A stretch of 64,000 nt of DNA from Spirochaetaceae bacterium (GCA_017416145.1 JAFQDD010000001.1:62001-126000), one strand, 5' to 3'. Shown: positions 53,947-63,384, numbered from the stretch's first letter. Numbers and translations: made by a program. The notes: generated from the sequence alone by a model not told the origin.

Positions 53947-55112
53947 TCTTCTAGGCTGCTGTAAACAATTTGTCTGTATTTGTTGCGTAAAATCCAGTCT
54001 GGACCTTCTGCAACGTGTTGTAAAAATACTAATATCAAATTTTCTTCTGGGTCTACCATAAAATAGTTTCCAGGTAAACCGTCCCAGCCAAATTCTCCCA
54101 AAGAACCGTTGGAATTAGCTTTTGCTAAATCTGTCATAATTCGTAAAAGGTTTCCGTATTCGTAGCCGTCCATATTTATTAGATATTTGGAAGTTTTTTG
54201 CATTTCAGAAACGTTTGGCTTTGTCATAAAATTAACAGTTTTTTTGCTTAGGATTTTAACTTTTTCGCCCTTTGAATTGATAAAAGTTCCGCCGTTACAA
54301 AGCATTCTTGCAAAATTGCTGTAATCCTTGATTGTAGAATAAAGACCGCCACCACCAGATTCAATATTTGGAGCTTTTGAAGGCTCGTCTAAACCTAACC
54401 AATGAATCTTTTCTGGAGTTGGGGTTTCGCATTTTCCAGTCTTTGGATTTCTTGAATACATTTTTGCAAGACGAGGCAATTTTTCTTTTGGAACTAAAAA
54501 GTCTGTATCAAACATTTCTAGTGGAGTGAAAATTTCTTTTTTCAAGAAATCTCCATAAGTCATACCAGAAATCACTTCTACAACAGCACCTAAAACATCA
54601 GCAGAAAATCCGTATTTCCAAGATGTTCCAGGTTCAAATTCCAGTGGAGTTTGAGCAAGTATATTACAAATTTCAACTGTTTTTAGTTTTTTCCCAGCAG
54701 CAACTTGCCCAAGCATTTTATGTTGCAAATCTTGCATTATTCGTTCGCTTAAAGTTGTTTCTCCAGGATAGCAAAGCCCAGAAGTCATATCGAGCAAATG
54801 TTTTATTGTGATTTGATTTTTAGCCTCTTCAATGCCATTGGGAGTTACCACTTTCATATTTTTGTAGGCTGGTAAATAATTTGAAACTGGCTCTTGCAAA
54901 GTTAATAAACCACGTTCAAAAAGAATCATTATGGCAACAGAGGTGATTGGTTTTGACATTGAATAGATTTTGTAAATTGAATCTTCTTTGTCGCTTCCGT
55001 AGGATTTTTGAAAAAGGGTTTTGTTGCCTTTTTGCACAAAGATTGAACATCCCTTTAATTTTTCTGCTGCAATTTCATTAGTTAGTAAAGCATCTAAATC
55101 AGAAAATCCCAT
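53943..55112 (-). CDS. Beta-lactamase-fold serine hydrolase
   Basis: This 389-residue class C/esterase-type protein has the nucleophile motif Ser-Met-Ser-Lys (IYSMSKPITS near residue 50) and Tyr-Gly-Phe (WKYGFSADVLG near 167), matching the Tyr-x-Asn site. It also has late Gly-rich strands (FGWDGLPGNYFMVDP). No signal peptide is visible, so it is probably a cytoplasmic esterase or peptidase and not an antibiotic-resistance enzyme. GAGAGGTGA precedes the start. It follows glnA by 26 bp and may be read through from it. Confidence 0.8.
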   Translation of the reverse strand: MGFSDLDALLTNEIAAEKLKGCSIFVQKGNKTLFQKSYGSDKEDSIYKIYSMSKPITSVAIMILFERGLLTLQEPVSNYLPAYKNMKVVTPNGIEEAKNQITIKHLLDMTSGLCYPGETTLSERIMQDLQHKMLGQVAAGKKLKTVEICNILAQTPLEFEPGTSWKYGFSADVLGAVVEVISGMTYGDFLKKEIFTPLEMFDTDFLVPKEKLPRLAKMYSRNPKTGKCETPTPEKIHWLGLDEPSKAPNIESGGGGLYSTIKDYSNFARMLCNGGTFINSKGEKVKILSKKTVNFMTKPNVSEMQKTSKYLINMDGYEYGNLLRIMTDLAKANSNGSLGEFGWDGLPGNYFMVDPEENLILVFLQHVAEGPDWILRNKYRQIVYSSLED

Positions 55113-55138
55113 AAATCACCTCTCAAATTGATATAAAA

Positions 55139-56467
55139 CTAGTATTTGCTTAGATATTCGTCAATTTCCCATTGGCTAATTCTAGTTTTGTAGTTTTGCC
55201 ATTCTAATTCTTTGGCTTCTACGTATTTTTCTAGAATGTGTTCACCAAGAGTATTGCAAATTAATTTGTCTTTTTTAAGCTCGACAATGGCACTTTCCAA
55301 GGATGTTGGAAGCATTTGGATTTTGTGTTTTTTTCGTTGAGCGTCAGACATGGCGTAAATGTTTCCATCAACAGCTGGAGGTGGAACAAGACCACGTTTT
55401 ACACCGTCTAATCCAGCAGCGATTGTTACTGCCAAAGCTAAATATGGGTTTGCACTTGGGTCTGCAGAGCGTAATTCCACACGAGTTCCTTGACCTCTTG
55501 CTGCTGGAACACGAATTAAAGGGCTTCTGTTTTGGGCAGACCAAGCAATGTAAACCGGGGCTTCAAACTCTGGCACAAGACGTTTGTATGAATTTACAAG
55601 TGGATTTGTGACAGCTGTCATACCTTTGATGTGTTCCATAATTCCTGCAATAAAACTGTAGGCTGTTGAGCTTAAGCCGTTTTTGTCTGATTCATCACAA
55701 AAAACATTTTTACCGTCTTTTGCCATGGAAATGTTAATGTGCATACCACTTCCGGCAATTCCGAAAATTGGTTTTGGCATAAATGTGGCGTGTAGTCCGT
55801 GTTTGTGGGCAATAGTTTTTACAGCAAGTTTAAAAGTCATAACACGGTCGGCTGTGGTTAGAGCGTCTCCATATTTGAAATCGATTTCATGTTGCCCACG
55901 AGCACATTCATGGTGGGAAGCTTCGATTTCAAAGCCCATTTGCTCAAGATTTAACACAATATCCCGGCGAACATCTTCTCCTGGATCAACTGGGCCCATA
56001 TCAAAATATCCGGCATCATCAAAAGTTTGGAGAGTTGGTTTTCCTTGGTCGTCGTTTCGGAAAAGGAAAAATTCACATTCTGGGCCAACATTAAAAGTGT
56101 AGCCAAGTTCTTTTGCTTCGTCTAAAACATTTTTCAAAACTTGACGTGGTGAACCGTGAAATGGGGTGCCGTCTGGCTTATAAACATCACAAATAAGACG
56201 AGCTACAGAATTGTTTTCTCGCCAAGGGAAAAGGGCAAAACTATTATAATCTGGATGAAGTTTCATATCAGATTCTTCAATACGAACAAAACCTTCGATG
56301 GAAGAACCGTCAAACATACATTGATTGTCTAATGCTTTTTCTAATTGACTTACAGAAATTGCAACATTCTTAATAGAACCTAAAATATCAGTAAATTGAA
56401 GTCTTACAAAACGAACTTCTTTTTCCTTGGCAATCTTTAAAATATCAGCCTTTGTATAATTATTCAT
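55139..56467 (-). CDS. glnA: Glutamine synthetase, type I
   Basis: GlnA makes glutamine from glutamate, ammonia and ATP. The 442-residue protein is the short GSI-alpha type. It has FDGSSIEGF near 52, GSGMHIN in the active site near 235, [13 protein letters not shown] near 190 and [10 protein letters not shown] near 310. It lacks the adenylylation loop Tyr of long enzymes. TATTAT lies five bases before the ATG, which suggests a leaderless mRNA. Next door are a LuxR-type membrane regulator and gdhA, so the region is the ammonia-assimilation locus. Confidence 0.95.
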   Translation of the reverse strand: MNNYTKADILKIAKEKEVRFVRLQFTDILGSIKNVAISVSQLEKALDNQCMFDGSSIEGFVRIEESDMKLHPDYNSFALFPWRENNSVARLICDVYKPDGTPFHGSPRQVLKNVLDEAKELGYTFNVGPECEFFLFRNDDQGKPTLQTFDDAGYFDMGPVDPGEDVRRDIVLNLEQMGFEIEASHHECARGQHEIDFKYGDALTTADRVMTFKLAVKTIAHKHGLHATFMPKPIFGIAGSGMHINISMAKDGKNVFCDESDKNGLSSTAYSFIAGIMEHIKGMTAVTNPLVNSYKRLVPEFEAPVYIAWSAQNRSPLIRVPAARGQGTRVELRSADPSANPYLALAVTIAAGLDGVKRGLVPPPAVDGNIYAMSDAQRKKHKIQMLPTSLESAIVELKKDKLICNTLGEHILEKYVEAKELEWQNYKTRISQWEIDEYLSKY

Positions 56468-56472
56468 ACCGT

Positions 56473-56478
56473 ATAATA
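56473..56478 (-). promoter_or_regulatory. -10 box of glnA
   Basis: TATTAT on the minus strand ends five bases before ATG 56467. No ribosome binding site is seen. Confidence 0.5.
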
Positions 56479-56550
56479 GATTTTTTACGTGGGTTTTTCA
56501 AGTATGTGAAATTTTCCCATAAACCAAGTCAAACAAAGGATTTTTTTCAA

Positions 56551-57237
56551 TTATACTAATTCTAAATATTTATCGATGAAGTCTTGCTTTGATTTTACTT
56601 CAAATTTTGCATAAATCTTTTGGCAACTTCTTTTGACAGTACTTTCTGACAAAGACAGTTCATCTGCAATTTGATTATATTTTTGTCCCTGAGATAAAAG
56701 TTCAGCAATTTGTCGTTCCGTCGCTGTCAAAACCGTTAGTGGCGAATGAAAATATTCTTTTTTGATATTATAAAAAATATGCAATTTGTCTTCATACAAA
56801 ATCAAGGTAACAATCAAAAAGAAAAGCAATCCGATAAATTCTAAAAGAGTGTTTAACATTATCATAATCCCAAAACGATATAGAGAAATAATATTTAAAA
56901 GTAATAAGAGAAAAAGTACAGAAAGTTTAATATATCCATGTTTTTCAAAAAATCCTCGTTTTGCAAAAAAGCCAAGGCCAACTAAAAAAAGCACGATTCC
57001 AAAAAGTTTTCCAGTAAAAAAAACGTAAATAAAACCCCATAAAAAACACAAAATGCCGTAAACTTTTAGATTATTGTACAAAAAATACTGAAAAACCAAA
57101 GCCAAAATAGTGAAAAAAAGTGGAATAATGACCTTTGTCCCCAAATTTAAAAAATGCAAATATGCGATAAATAAGAGAATAGTCGCCAAAGCAAAAGTAT
57201 TGATTATGTTCCAAAATAATTTATTTTCTGATTCCAC
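56551..57237 (-). CDS. Membrane-bound LuxR-family regulator
   Basis: This 228-residue protein has about six hydrophobic segments (13-160) and a C-terminal LuxR/GerE helix-turn-helix (about 165-225, LTATERQIAELLSQGQKYNQ then SLSESTVKRSCQKIYAKF). It has no sensor kinase or receiver domain. The start is GTG at 57237; TAAAAT six bases before it and TTGAAG 17 bp further form a promoter. It lies between glnA and gdhA and is divergent to gdhA, so it may regulate ammonia assimilation. Confidence 0.82.
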   Translation of the reverse strand: MESENKLFWNIINTFALATILLFIAYLHFLNLGTKVIIPLFFTILALVFQYFLYNNLKVYGILCFLWGFIYVFFTGKLFGIVLFLVGLGFFAKRGFFEKHGYIKLSVLFLLLLLNIISLYRFGIMIMLNTLLEFIGLLFFLIVTLILYEDKLHIFYNIKKEYFHSPLTVLTATERQIAELLSQGQKYNQIADELSLSESTVKRSCQKIYAKFEVKSKQDFIDKYLELV

Positions 57238-57243
57238 AAAGAT

Positions 57244-57272
57244 ATTTTACTTTTATTTAAAATTTACTTCAA
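57244..57272 (-). promoter_or_regulatory. Promoter of the membrane LuxR gene
   Basis: TTGAAG, a 17-bp spacer and TAAAAT (57244-57249) on the minus strand end six bases before a GTG start. Confidence 0.65.
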
Positions 57273-57359
57273 TATTCATAATAAAAAAAATTTTTTAAAT
57301 ATTTATGCAAGTTATTGCGTATATTTATTAAATTATGCTAAATTATTGAAGTAAAACTA

Positions 57360-57438
57360 AAGTTCTGGTTCTAGGACTAGCTTTACGCGGCTTTGAAGCC
57401 GTTATTCGTATATTCTTTCTTTTGGGGGAATCCTAGTT
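57360..57438 (+). promoter_or_regulatory. Leader of gdhA
   Basis: Arms CTAGGA (near 57373) and TCCTAG (near 57431) can pair, masking the GGGGGA ribosome binding site. A small hairpin CGGCTT/AAGCCG (57390-57401) lies between them. The long leader sets gdhA apart from its short-leader neighbours. Confidence 0.4.
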
Positions 57439-58785
57439 ATGAAAAACGCATACATTAAAAGCGTATTAGATCAGGTAAAAGCAAAAAATGCTAATGAACC
57501 TGAATTTTTGCAGGCAGTTGAAGAAGTTCTTGAAACTCTTGAACCAGTTGTTGAACAAATGCCAGAAATTGAAAAAAATGCAATTCTTGAACGCATGGTA
57601 GAACCAGAACGTGTAATTATGTTCCGTGTTCCTTGGATGGACGACAATGGCAAAATTCAAGTAAACCGTGGTTATCGTGTTCAATTCAACAGTGCAATTG
57701 GACCTTACAAAGGTGGTATTCGCTTCCATCCATCTGTAAACCTAGGTATCTTAAAATTCTTAGGATTTGAACAAACTTTCAAAAACTCACTAACAACACT
57801 TCCAATGGGTGGTGGTAAAGGTGGTGCTGATTTTGATCCACACGGAAAATCAGACGCTGAAGTTATGAGATTCTGCCAATCTTTTATGACAGAACTTTCA
57901 AAACACATTGGTGCTGACACAGACGTTCCAGCTGGAGATATTGGTGTTGGTGCACGTGAAGTTGGTTATATGTTTGGACAATACAAAAGACTTCGCAACG
58001 AATTTACAGGTGTTTTAACTGGAAAAGGTTTAACATTCGGAGGTTCTTTAATCAGAACTCAAGCAACTGGATACGGACTAATCTATTTTGCAGACAATAT
58101 GCTTGCAAAAGTGGGAGATAACTTCAAAGGTAAAACTTGTGTAATCTCTGGTTCTGGAAACGTTGCTCAATATGCAGCAGAAAAACTTATTCAATTAGGT
58201 GCAAAACCAGTTACACTTTCTGACTCAAACGGATATATTTACGATCCAGATGGAATCACACAAGAAAAACTTGATTGGGTAAAAGACCTTAAAACAGTTC
58301 GCCGTGGACGCATTAAAGAATATGTAGAACAATATCCTAACGCAAAATACGTTGAAGGCAAACGTCCTTGGGAAGTAAAATGTGATTGTGCTTTCCCATG
58401 TGCTACACAAAACGAACTAAACGGTGAAGAAGCAAAAATGCTTTTGGCTAACGGAGTTAAACTTGTTGCAGAAGGTGCAAACATGCCTTCAACAGCAGAA
58501 GCAGTTAGCGCATTCCTAGAAGCAAAAATTTTGTATGCTCCTGGAAAAGCTTCAAACGCTGGAGGAGTTGCAACATCTGGTCTTGAAATGAGCCAAAACT
58601 CAGAACGCCTTTCATGGTCAGCTGAAGAAGTTGACTCAAAACTAAAAGGAATTATGAAAAACATCCACGACGCAGCATACGATGCAGCTGAAAAATTCGG
58701 CATGAAAGGAAATTATGTTGCAGGTGCAAATATTTCAGGATTCCTAAAAGTTTGTAACGCAATGATTGCACAAGGTTTAGTGTAA
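57439..58785 (+). CDS. gdhA: NADP-specific glutamate dehydrogenase
   Basis: GdhA makes glutamate from 2-oxoglutarate and ammonia. The 448-residue hexameric type has the conserved PYKGGIRFHP near 90, LPMGGGKGGADFDPHGKS near 122, with the catalytic Lys, and the dinucleotide fold VISGSGNVAQ near 236. GGGGGA lies 10 bases before the ATG. Together with glnA 1 kb away it forms the nitrogen-assimilation locus. Codon use is strongly biased, as expected of an abundant protein. A strong terminator follows. Confidence 0.95.
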   Translation: MKNAYIKSVLDQVKAKNANEPEFLQAVEEVLETLEPVVEQMPEIEKNAILERMVEPERVIMFRVPWMDDNGKIQVNRGYRVQFNSAIGPYKGGIRFHPSVNLGILKFLGFEQTFKNSLTTLPMGGGKGGADFDPHGKSDAEVMRFCQSFMTELSKHIGADTDVPAGDIGVGAREVGYMFGQYKRLRNEFTGVLTGKGLTFGGSLIRTQATGYGLIYFADNMLAKVGDNFKGKTCVISGSGNVAQYAAEKLIQLGAKPVTLSDSNGYIYDPDGITQEKLDWVKDLKTVRRGRIKEYVEQYPNAKYVEGKRPWEVKCDCAFPCATQNELNGEEAKMLLANGVKLVAEGANMPSTAEAVSAFLEAKILYAPGKASNAGGVATSGLEMSQNSERLSWSAEEVDSKLKGIMKNIHDAAYDAAEKFGMKGNYVAGANISGFLKVCNAMIAQGLV

Positions 58786-58808
58786 TTTAATACAAAACCT
58801 ATAAAAAC

Positions 58809-58858
58809 AAAAAGAGGGTCAAGGAGCTTTTCACAAAAATCCTTGACCCTCTTTTTTT
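58809..58858. terminator. Bidirectional terminator after gdhA
   Basis: A perfect 15-bp stem AAAGAGGGTCAAGGA/TCCTTGACCCTCTTT with T-runs on both strands. It serves gdhA and the convergent rhomboid-like gene. Confidence 0.9.
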
Positions 58859-58879
58859 ATATACTTTTTAAAATATTGA

Positions 58880-59617
58880 CTATTTTTTCTTGCCTCGTTT
58901 TATTGGAGTGGCTATAAATCCAAAAACACAACCCAAAAATCCGCCCAGCAAAGAAATCAATACCGGATAGAAACAAGAAGTTTCGGCTAACATTTCCATA
59001 GTTTCCTTTGCAAAGAAAAAGATAAACACAAAAATCAAAGATAAAGGCATCTTCTTTTTTTCAATGGCAGAATAAGAGGACAGAATAATCATCATAAAAA
59101 TCACACTAGAAGCCCCGGACAAAGTTACAGCGGAAAAACAAGCAGAAATAACTCCACTTACAAACGAAGAAATCAACATCATTACAAAAAGCAATTTCCC
59201 ACCATAATTGATTTCCAAACTTGGGCCCAAAAGCAAAACCAAAATCAGCGAAACAAAAAGCTGATTCCAATTTACAGCCCCAAAAACATAAGTTATCAAC
59301 CGAACATAATGAACTGGATTACTTGCCACAAAAGCAAACTCACTTCCCTGCTTCGTAAGAGAAGTAAACAAATGTAAATCTGGAACCATTTTTTCTAGCA
59401 AAAACTTTTCCAAAACAAAAGCCACTAAACACAAAATAGAAAAAGTTAATGAAACTGGAGCATTATACTCTATCCCCAATTTAGACTTTTTCTTAGAGCG
59501 AGATTTTGGCTTAGTACTTTTTTTAGGCTCATAAGATGATTTTTGGCTTTTTTCAGGTTTGGGATTTGCTACTACCGTAGCATCTTCATTTTCGTATACA
59601 ACAGTTGCGTCGTCCAT
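58880..59617 (-). CDS. Rhomboid-like membrane protein, probably inactive
   Basis: This 245-residue protein has a 65-residue charged cytoplasmic head and then about six membrane segments. The serine motif GASS (LSGASSVIFMM near 165) fits a rhomboid, but the His-x3-Asn of TM2 reads Asn-x3-Val, and the last-helix His-Leu-Gly-Gly reads Leu-Leu-Gly-Gly. Without the catalytic His it is probably a pseudoprotease. The start at 59617 has GGGAGGG upstream. It lies 15 bp after xth and is probably co-transcribed. Confidence 0.78.
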   Translation of the reverse strand: MDDATVVYENEDATVVANPKPEKSQKSSYEPKKSTKPKSRSKKKSKLGIEYNAPVSLTFSILCLVAFVLEKFLLEKMVPDLHLFTSLTKQGSEFAFVASNPVHYVRLITYVFGAVNWNQLFVSLILVLLLGPSLEINYGGKLLFVMMLISSFVSGVISACFSAVTLSGASSVIFMMIILSSYSAIEKKKMPLSLIFVFIFFFAKETMEMLAETSCFYPVLISLLGGFLGCVFGFIATPIKRGKKK

Positions 59618-59632
59618 TTTCCCTCCCACACA

Positions 59633-60397
59633 CTAAATATCAAGTTGAATCTTTACAGGACAATGGTCAGAACCAAGAACATCTGCAAGAATTGTAGAAC
59701 TTAAAACCTTTGGCAAAAATCCCTCATTTACACAAGTGTAATCAATCCGCCATCCAATATTTTTTTCACGAGCCTTAAATCTGTAAGACCACCAGGTATA
59801 TTGATTTGGTTCTGGGCAAAAATGTCTAAAAGTATCAACATATCCTGAGGAAGTAAATTTTGTCATCCATTCTCTTTCCTCTGGTAAATAGCCCGGATTT
59901 TTTTCGTTATTTTTCGGATTTGCCAAATCTATTGGTTTGTGCGCAATATTATAATCTCCACAAAGCACAATATTTTTTCCTTCTGATACCAACTTATTAC
60001 AAAATTCAAGAATAGCATCACAAAATGCTAATTTGTAAGGTAATCTTGCTCCAGCATCTTGGCTATTTGGGAAATAGGCACTAATAACAACCAAATCACC
60101 AAAAATTGCCACTGTAGTTCGACCTTCATCATCAAATTCTGGAATCCCCAAAGTGATAACAGAATCTGGCTCTTTTTTTGAATAAATTGCAGTTCCAGAA
60201 TACCCTGCTTTTTTTGCAGATGAAAAATAGGCTTTGTATCCAGCAGGAGATAAAAGTTCTTCTGAAAGTTGACTAGGATTTGCCTTGGTTTCTTGAATGC
60301 ACACAACATCTGCATTTGTGTCCAAAAGCCAAGGAATAAAAGATTTTTTTTCTACAGCTCTAATTCCGTTTACGTTCCAAGATATTATATTAAACAT
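59633..60397 (-). CDS. xth: Exodeoxyribonuclease III
   Basis: This 254-residue AP endonuclease/3'-5' exonuclease repairs abasic DNA. The catalytic motifs are NVNGIRA near 8, QETKA near 35, SGTAIYSK near 65, CGDYNIAH near 145 and GSDHCPV near 245. Length is typical (E. coli Xth is 268). No clear ribosome binding site precedes the ATG. The downstream partner is the rhomboid-like gene, 15 bp away. Confidence 0.93.
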   Translation of the reverse strand: MFNIISWNVNGIRAVEKKSFIPWLLDTNADVVCIQETKANPSQLSEELLSPAGYKAYFSSAKKAGYSGTAIYSKKEPDSVITLGIPEFDDEGRTTVAIFGDLVVISAYFPNSQDAGARLPYKLAFCDAILEFCNKLVSEGKNIVLCGDYNIAHKPIDLANPKNNEKNPGYLPEEREWMTKFTSSGYVDTFRHFCPEPNQYTWWSYRFKAREKNIGWRIDYTCVNEGFLPKVLSSTILADVLGSDHCPVKIQLDI

Positions 60398-60488
60398 AGT
60401 TTGATTTTCGGAATTTTTTTAATACTTACTTAGTTGAAAAATGAAAATTCAATTTATTGCGATATATTTTTTAATATAAGGATATTTT

Positions 60489-60800
60489 ATGGATTGGAAA
60501 GTTCAAGAATACACTGACAACATTGCAAATTTAGAAACAGAACTCCAAGAACCTCATGAATACAAGGTAATTTTCTTAAATGATGATTACACTACAATGG
60601 ATTTTGTTGTAGCTATGCTTGTTACAGTTTTTCATAAACCAGAATTAGAAGCTGTAGAACTTATGGAAAAAGTTCACAAAACTGGCTCTGCCATTGTAGG
60701 TGTTTTTTCTTATGATATTGCTCTTACAAAATCAAAAATTGTTATAGAAAATGCTAGACGAAACGGTTTTCCCCTTCGAGTTGAGGTAGAAGAAATATGA
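60489..60800 (+). CDS. clpS: ATP-dependent Clp protease adaptor ClpS
   Basis: ClpS delivers N-degron substrates to ClpA. The 103-residue protein has YKVIFLNDDYTTMDFVVAML near 25 (Asn-Asp pair contacting the N-degron) and the hydrophobic EAVELMEKVHKTGSAIVG near 57. AAGGA precedes the start. It overlaps clpA by four bases (ATGA), the usual order. Confidence 0.95.
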   Translation: MDWKVQEYTDNIANLETELQEPHEYKVIFLNDDYTTMDFVVAMLVTVFHKPELEAVELMEKVHKTGSAIVGVFSYDIALTKSKIVIENARRNGFPLRVEVEEI

Positions 60801-63043
60801 CCTTGTCCGCAAGATTGCAAAATGTTCTTGATTCAGCCTTTCAATTAGCAAAAGAAAGTAAACACGAATTTTTAACTCCAGAACACATTTTATTTGTTGC
60901 CCTAAATTTAGATGCAATACAAGGATTATTTTTATTTTGTGGCGTTGATAGCAACTATATTCAATCAATGGTAAAAGATTTTTTGAATTCAAAAATTCCT
61001 TTATCAGAAGATTCTGAGCCAATTCAAACAGAAGGCTTTCAAAATCTTTTAGAACGAAGTATTGCTCATTGTATTTCAGCAGATAAAACCACTGTAGAAT
61101 TAACTGACGTAATTGTTAGTATGTTTGATGATAACAGACTTTATTGCAGTTATTTTTTGCAAAAGGGAAATCTATCTAAACTTCAATTACTAGAAGTTTT
61201 AAGCTATACCCAAAGTTCAGCTGGAGATACCCCAAATCCAATTGATTTAACAGAACATTTTGAAAAGGATAATCTTAAGCCAAAAAATCATTCAAAAAAT
61301 GGAGTTTTGCATCTTTACACAGAAAATATGATAAAAGAAGCAAAATCTGGTATTTATGAAAATCTTATTGGTAGAAATGAAGAATTAAATCGAATTACAG
61401 AAGTCCTTTGTAGAAAAACAAAAAATAATCCTGTGATTGTTGGAGAATCTGGAGTTGGAAAGACAGCCCTAATTCAAGGTCTTGCCACAAAAATCACAAA
61501 AAAAGAAGTCCCTGAATTTTTACAGGATTTTAAAGTTTTCCGATTGGAAATTGGTACTTTATTAGCTGGAGCAAAATTTCGAGGGGATTTAGAGGAACGA
61601 ATTAGGCAAATTGCCAAAGAACTTTCAACCCAAGACAAAATTGTACTTTTTATTGATGAAATTCATTCTATTTTTGGAAATTCCAATTCTGGAAATGGTT
61701 TAGATGCAAATAATTTACTAAAACCTCTTTTGACTAGCAACAAAATCCGAGTAATTGGAGCTACAACCTTTGATGATTTTGCAAAAACCTTTGAAAAAGA
61801 TAAGGCTTTGTGCAGAAGATTTCAGAAAATCGAGCTAAAAGAACCAAGTTCAGAAGAAGCAGTAAAAATTCTTTTGGGAATAAAAAAATCCTTTGAAGAT
61901 TTTCACAAAGTAGAGTTTACAGAAGAAGCCATAAAAGCAGCAGTAGAATTATCTGTAAAATATATGGCAGATACAAAACTTCCAGATAAAGCCATTGATA
62001 TTTTGGATGAAGCTGGAGCTTATGCTTTTATCCACAGAGAAAATAATACTGAGATTGTAATCGACAAAAAGCAAATCGAAAAAATTGTGGCAAAAATCGC
62101 TAAAGTTCCCATTCAAGCTGTTACATCAAATCAAAAAAACAAATTGCAAAATCTTGAAAAAGAGCTTAATTCCAAGGTTTTTGGGCAAGAAAAAGCAATT
62201 TCTGAAATCGTAAAATCAATAAAAAGAGCTCGAGCTGGTTTTGGTGGAAAAGATAAACCTGCAAGTATCTTTTTGTTTGTTGGCTCTTCTGGAGTTGGTA
62301 AAACCGAATTGGCCAAGACCCTTGCTTCTTCTCTGGATTTTCCACTTTTACGCTTTGATATGAGCGAATATCAAGAAAAGCATAGCGTTAGCCGTTTTAT
62401 TGGGTCTCCTCCGGGGTACGTGGGCTTTGAAGAAGGCGGAATCCTCACAAAAAGTCTTAGAAAAAATCCTTATAGCGTGGTTTTGTTTGATGAAATTGAA
62501 AAAGCCCACCAAGACATTTGCAATGTGCTTTTGCAAGTAATGGATTATGGGATTTTAACTGATAATCAAGGTAAACAAGCAGATTTTAGAAATGCCATTA
62601 TCATTTTTACAAGTAACGCTGGAAGCAAAGATGTGGACAAAAATTACATTGGTTTTGGAAAATCTTCCTATGGAAACGAGGCTATGCTAGATGCTGTAAA
62701 AACCACATTTTCTCCAGAATTTAGAAATCGCTTAGATGGAGTGATTGCTTTTAATGGTTTAAATCTTGAGCTGATAAATGCCATTGTTGCAAAAGAACTT
62801 AAAGAAATAGAAAAAACTTTGAAAGAAAAGCATATTGAACTTAAGGTTTCAAAATCTTGTATTGAGTATTTGGCAAAGGAAAGCTATTCAGAAGAGTACG
62901 GGGCAAGGAATGTAAAACGCATAATCGAAGAAAAGATTACTTCTGTTTTAGTTGATGAAGTGCTTTTTGGAAAGCTAGTTGATGGTGGAAAAGCAAATAT
63001 TTCTTATAGCGAAAAAACTGGTATTCGATTTAAGTATTTATAA
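60797..63043 (+). CDS. clpA: ClpA, ATP-dependent Clp protease ATPase subunit
   Basis: ClpA is the unfoldase of ClpAP. The 748-residue protein has the N-terminal Clp-N repeat (about 1-145), AAA+ domain 1 with Walker A GESGVGKT near 215 and FIDEIHSIFG near 285, and AAA+ domain 2 with GSSGVGKTE near 497 and VLFDEIEKAHQD near 565. It lacks the ClpB/C middle domain. The start overlaps the clpS stop. It is complete and in the usual clpS-clpA order, so N-end-rule degradation is present. Confidence 0.96.
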   Translation: MTLSARLQNVLDSAFQLAKESKHEFLTPEHILFVALNLDAIQGLFLFCGVDSNYIQSMVKDFLNSKIPLSEDSEPIQTEGFQNLLERSIAHCISADKTTVELTDVIVSMFDDNRLYCSYFLQKGNLSKLQLLEVLSYTQSSAGDTPNPIDLTEHFEKDNLKPKNHSKNGVLHLYTENMIKEAKSGIYENLIGRNEELNRITEVLCRKTKNNPVIVGESGVGKTALIQGLATKITKKEVPEFLQDFKVFRLEIGTLLAGAKFRGDLEERIRQIAKELSTQDKIVLFIDEIHSIFGNSNSGNGLDANNLLKPLLTSNKIRVIGATTFDDFAKTFEKDKALCRRFQKIELKEPSSEEAVKILLGIKKSFEDFHKVEFTEEAIKAAVELSVKYMADTKLPDKAIDILDEAGAYAFIHRENNTEIVIDKKQIEKIVAKIAKVPIQAVTSNQKNKLQNLEKELNSKVFGQEKAISEIVKSIKRARAGFGGKDKPASIFLFVGSSGVGKTELAKTLASSLDFPLLRFDMSEYQEKHSVSRFIGSPPGYVGFEEGGILTKSLRKNPYSVVLFDEIEKAHQDICNVLLQVMDYGILTDNQGKQADFRNAIIIFTSNAGSKDVDKNYIGFGKSSYGNEAMLDAVKTTFSPEFRNRLDGVIAFNGLNLELINAIVAKELKEIEKTLKEKHIELKVSKSCIEYLAKESYSEEYGARNVKRIIEEKITSVLVDEVLFGKLVDGGKANISYSEKTGIRFKYL

Positions 63044-63073
63044 TTTTTGTGGAACTCACTAGGGAAAATGTGA

Positions 63074-63086
63074 TATAATCTATTTT
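63074..63086 (+). promoter_or_regulatory. Extended -10 next to ACT-PFL operon
   Basis: TGATATAAT (TATAAT 63074-63079) lies seven bases before ATG 63087, without a ribosome binding site. Confidence 0.6.
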
Positions 63087-63359
63087 ATGAATAACGCTAT
63101 TGTAACCGTGGTTGGAACAGACCAAGTTGGTATTATTGCCAAAGTAAGTAATTTTTTGTCAGAAAAGCAAATTAACATTGCTGATATTAGCCAGACTATT
63201 TTATCTGGAAATTTTGTAATGATGATGATGGTAGATTTAAGTTCTAGTGCCGTTTCTATTGATGTTTTGCGAAAAGAAATGGATGAGCTTGGAGAAAAAC
63301 TCAATGTGGAAATCAACATTATGCACGAAAGAGTTTTCTCTGCAATGCACAGAGTTTAG
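63087..63359 (+). CDS. Single ACT-domain protein (UPF0237 type)
   Basis: This 90-residue protein is a single ACT domain with the conserved start VVGTDQVGIIAKVSNFLSEK and strand FVMMMMVDLSS. Family members bind amino acids or folates and regulate partners. It lies 25 bp before the PFL-family gene, a constant pairing in bacteria. The short -10-to-start distance predicts a leaderless transcript. Confidence 0.9.
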   Translation: MNNAIVTVVGTDQVGIIAKVSNFLSEKQINIADISQTILSGNFVMMMMVDLSSSAVSIDVLRKEMDELGEKLNVEINIMHERVFSAMHRV

Positions 63360-63384
63360 TTTAATATCAAAAAGTTGGTAAATT

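Noticed and set aside
57360-57438. Glutamine riboswitch (glnA RNA) at gdhA
   Set aside because: The conserved glnA-RNA sequences are not present. Only simple pairings are seen, so it is reported as a possible leader structure only.
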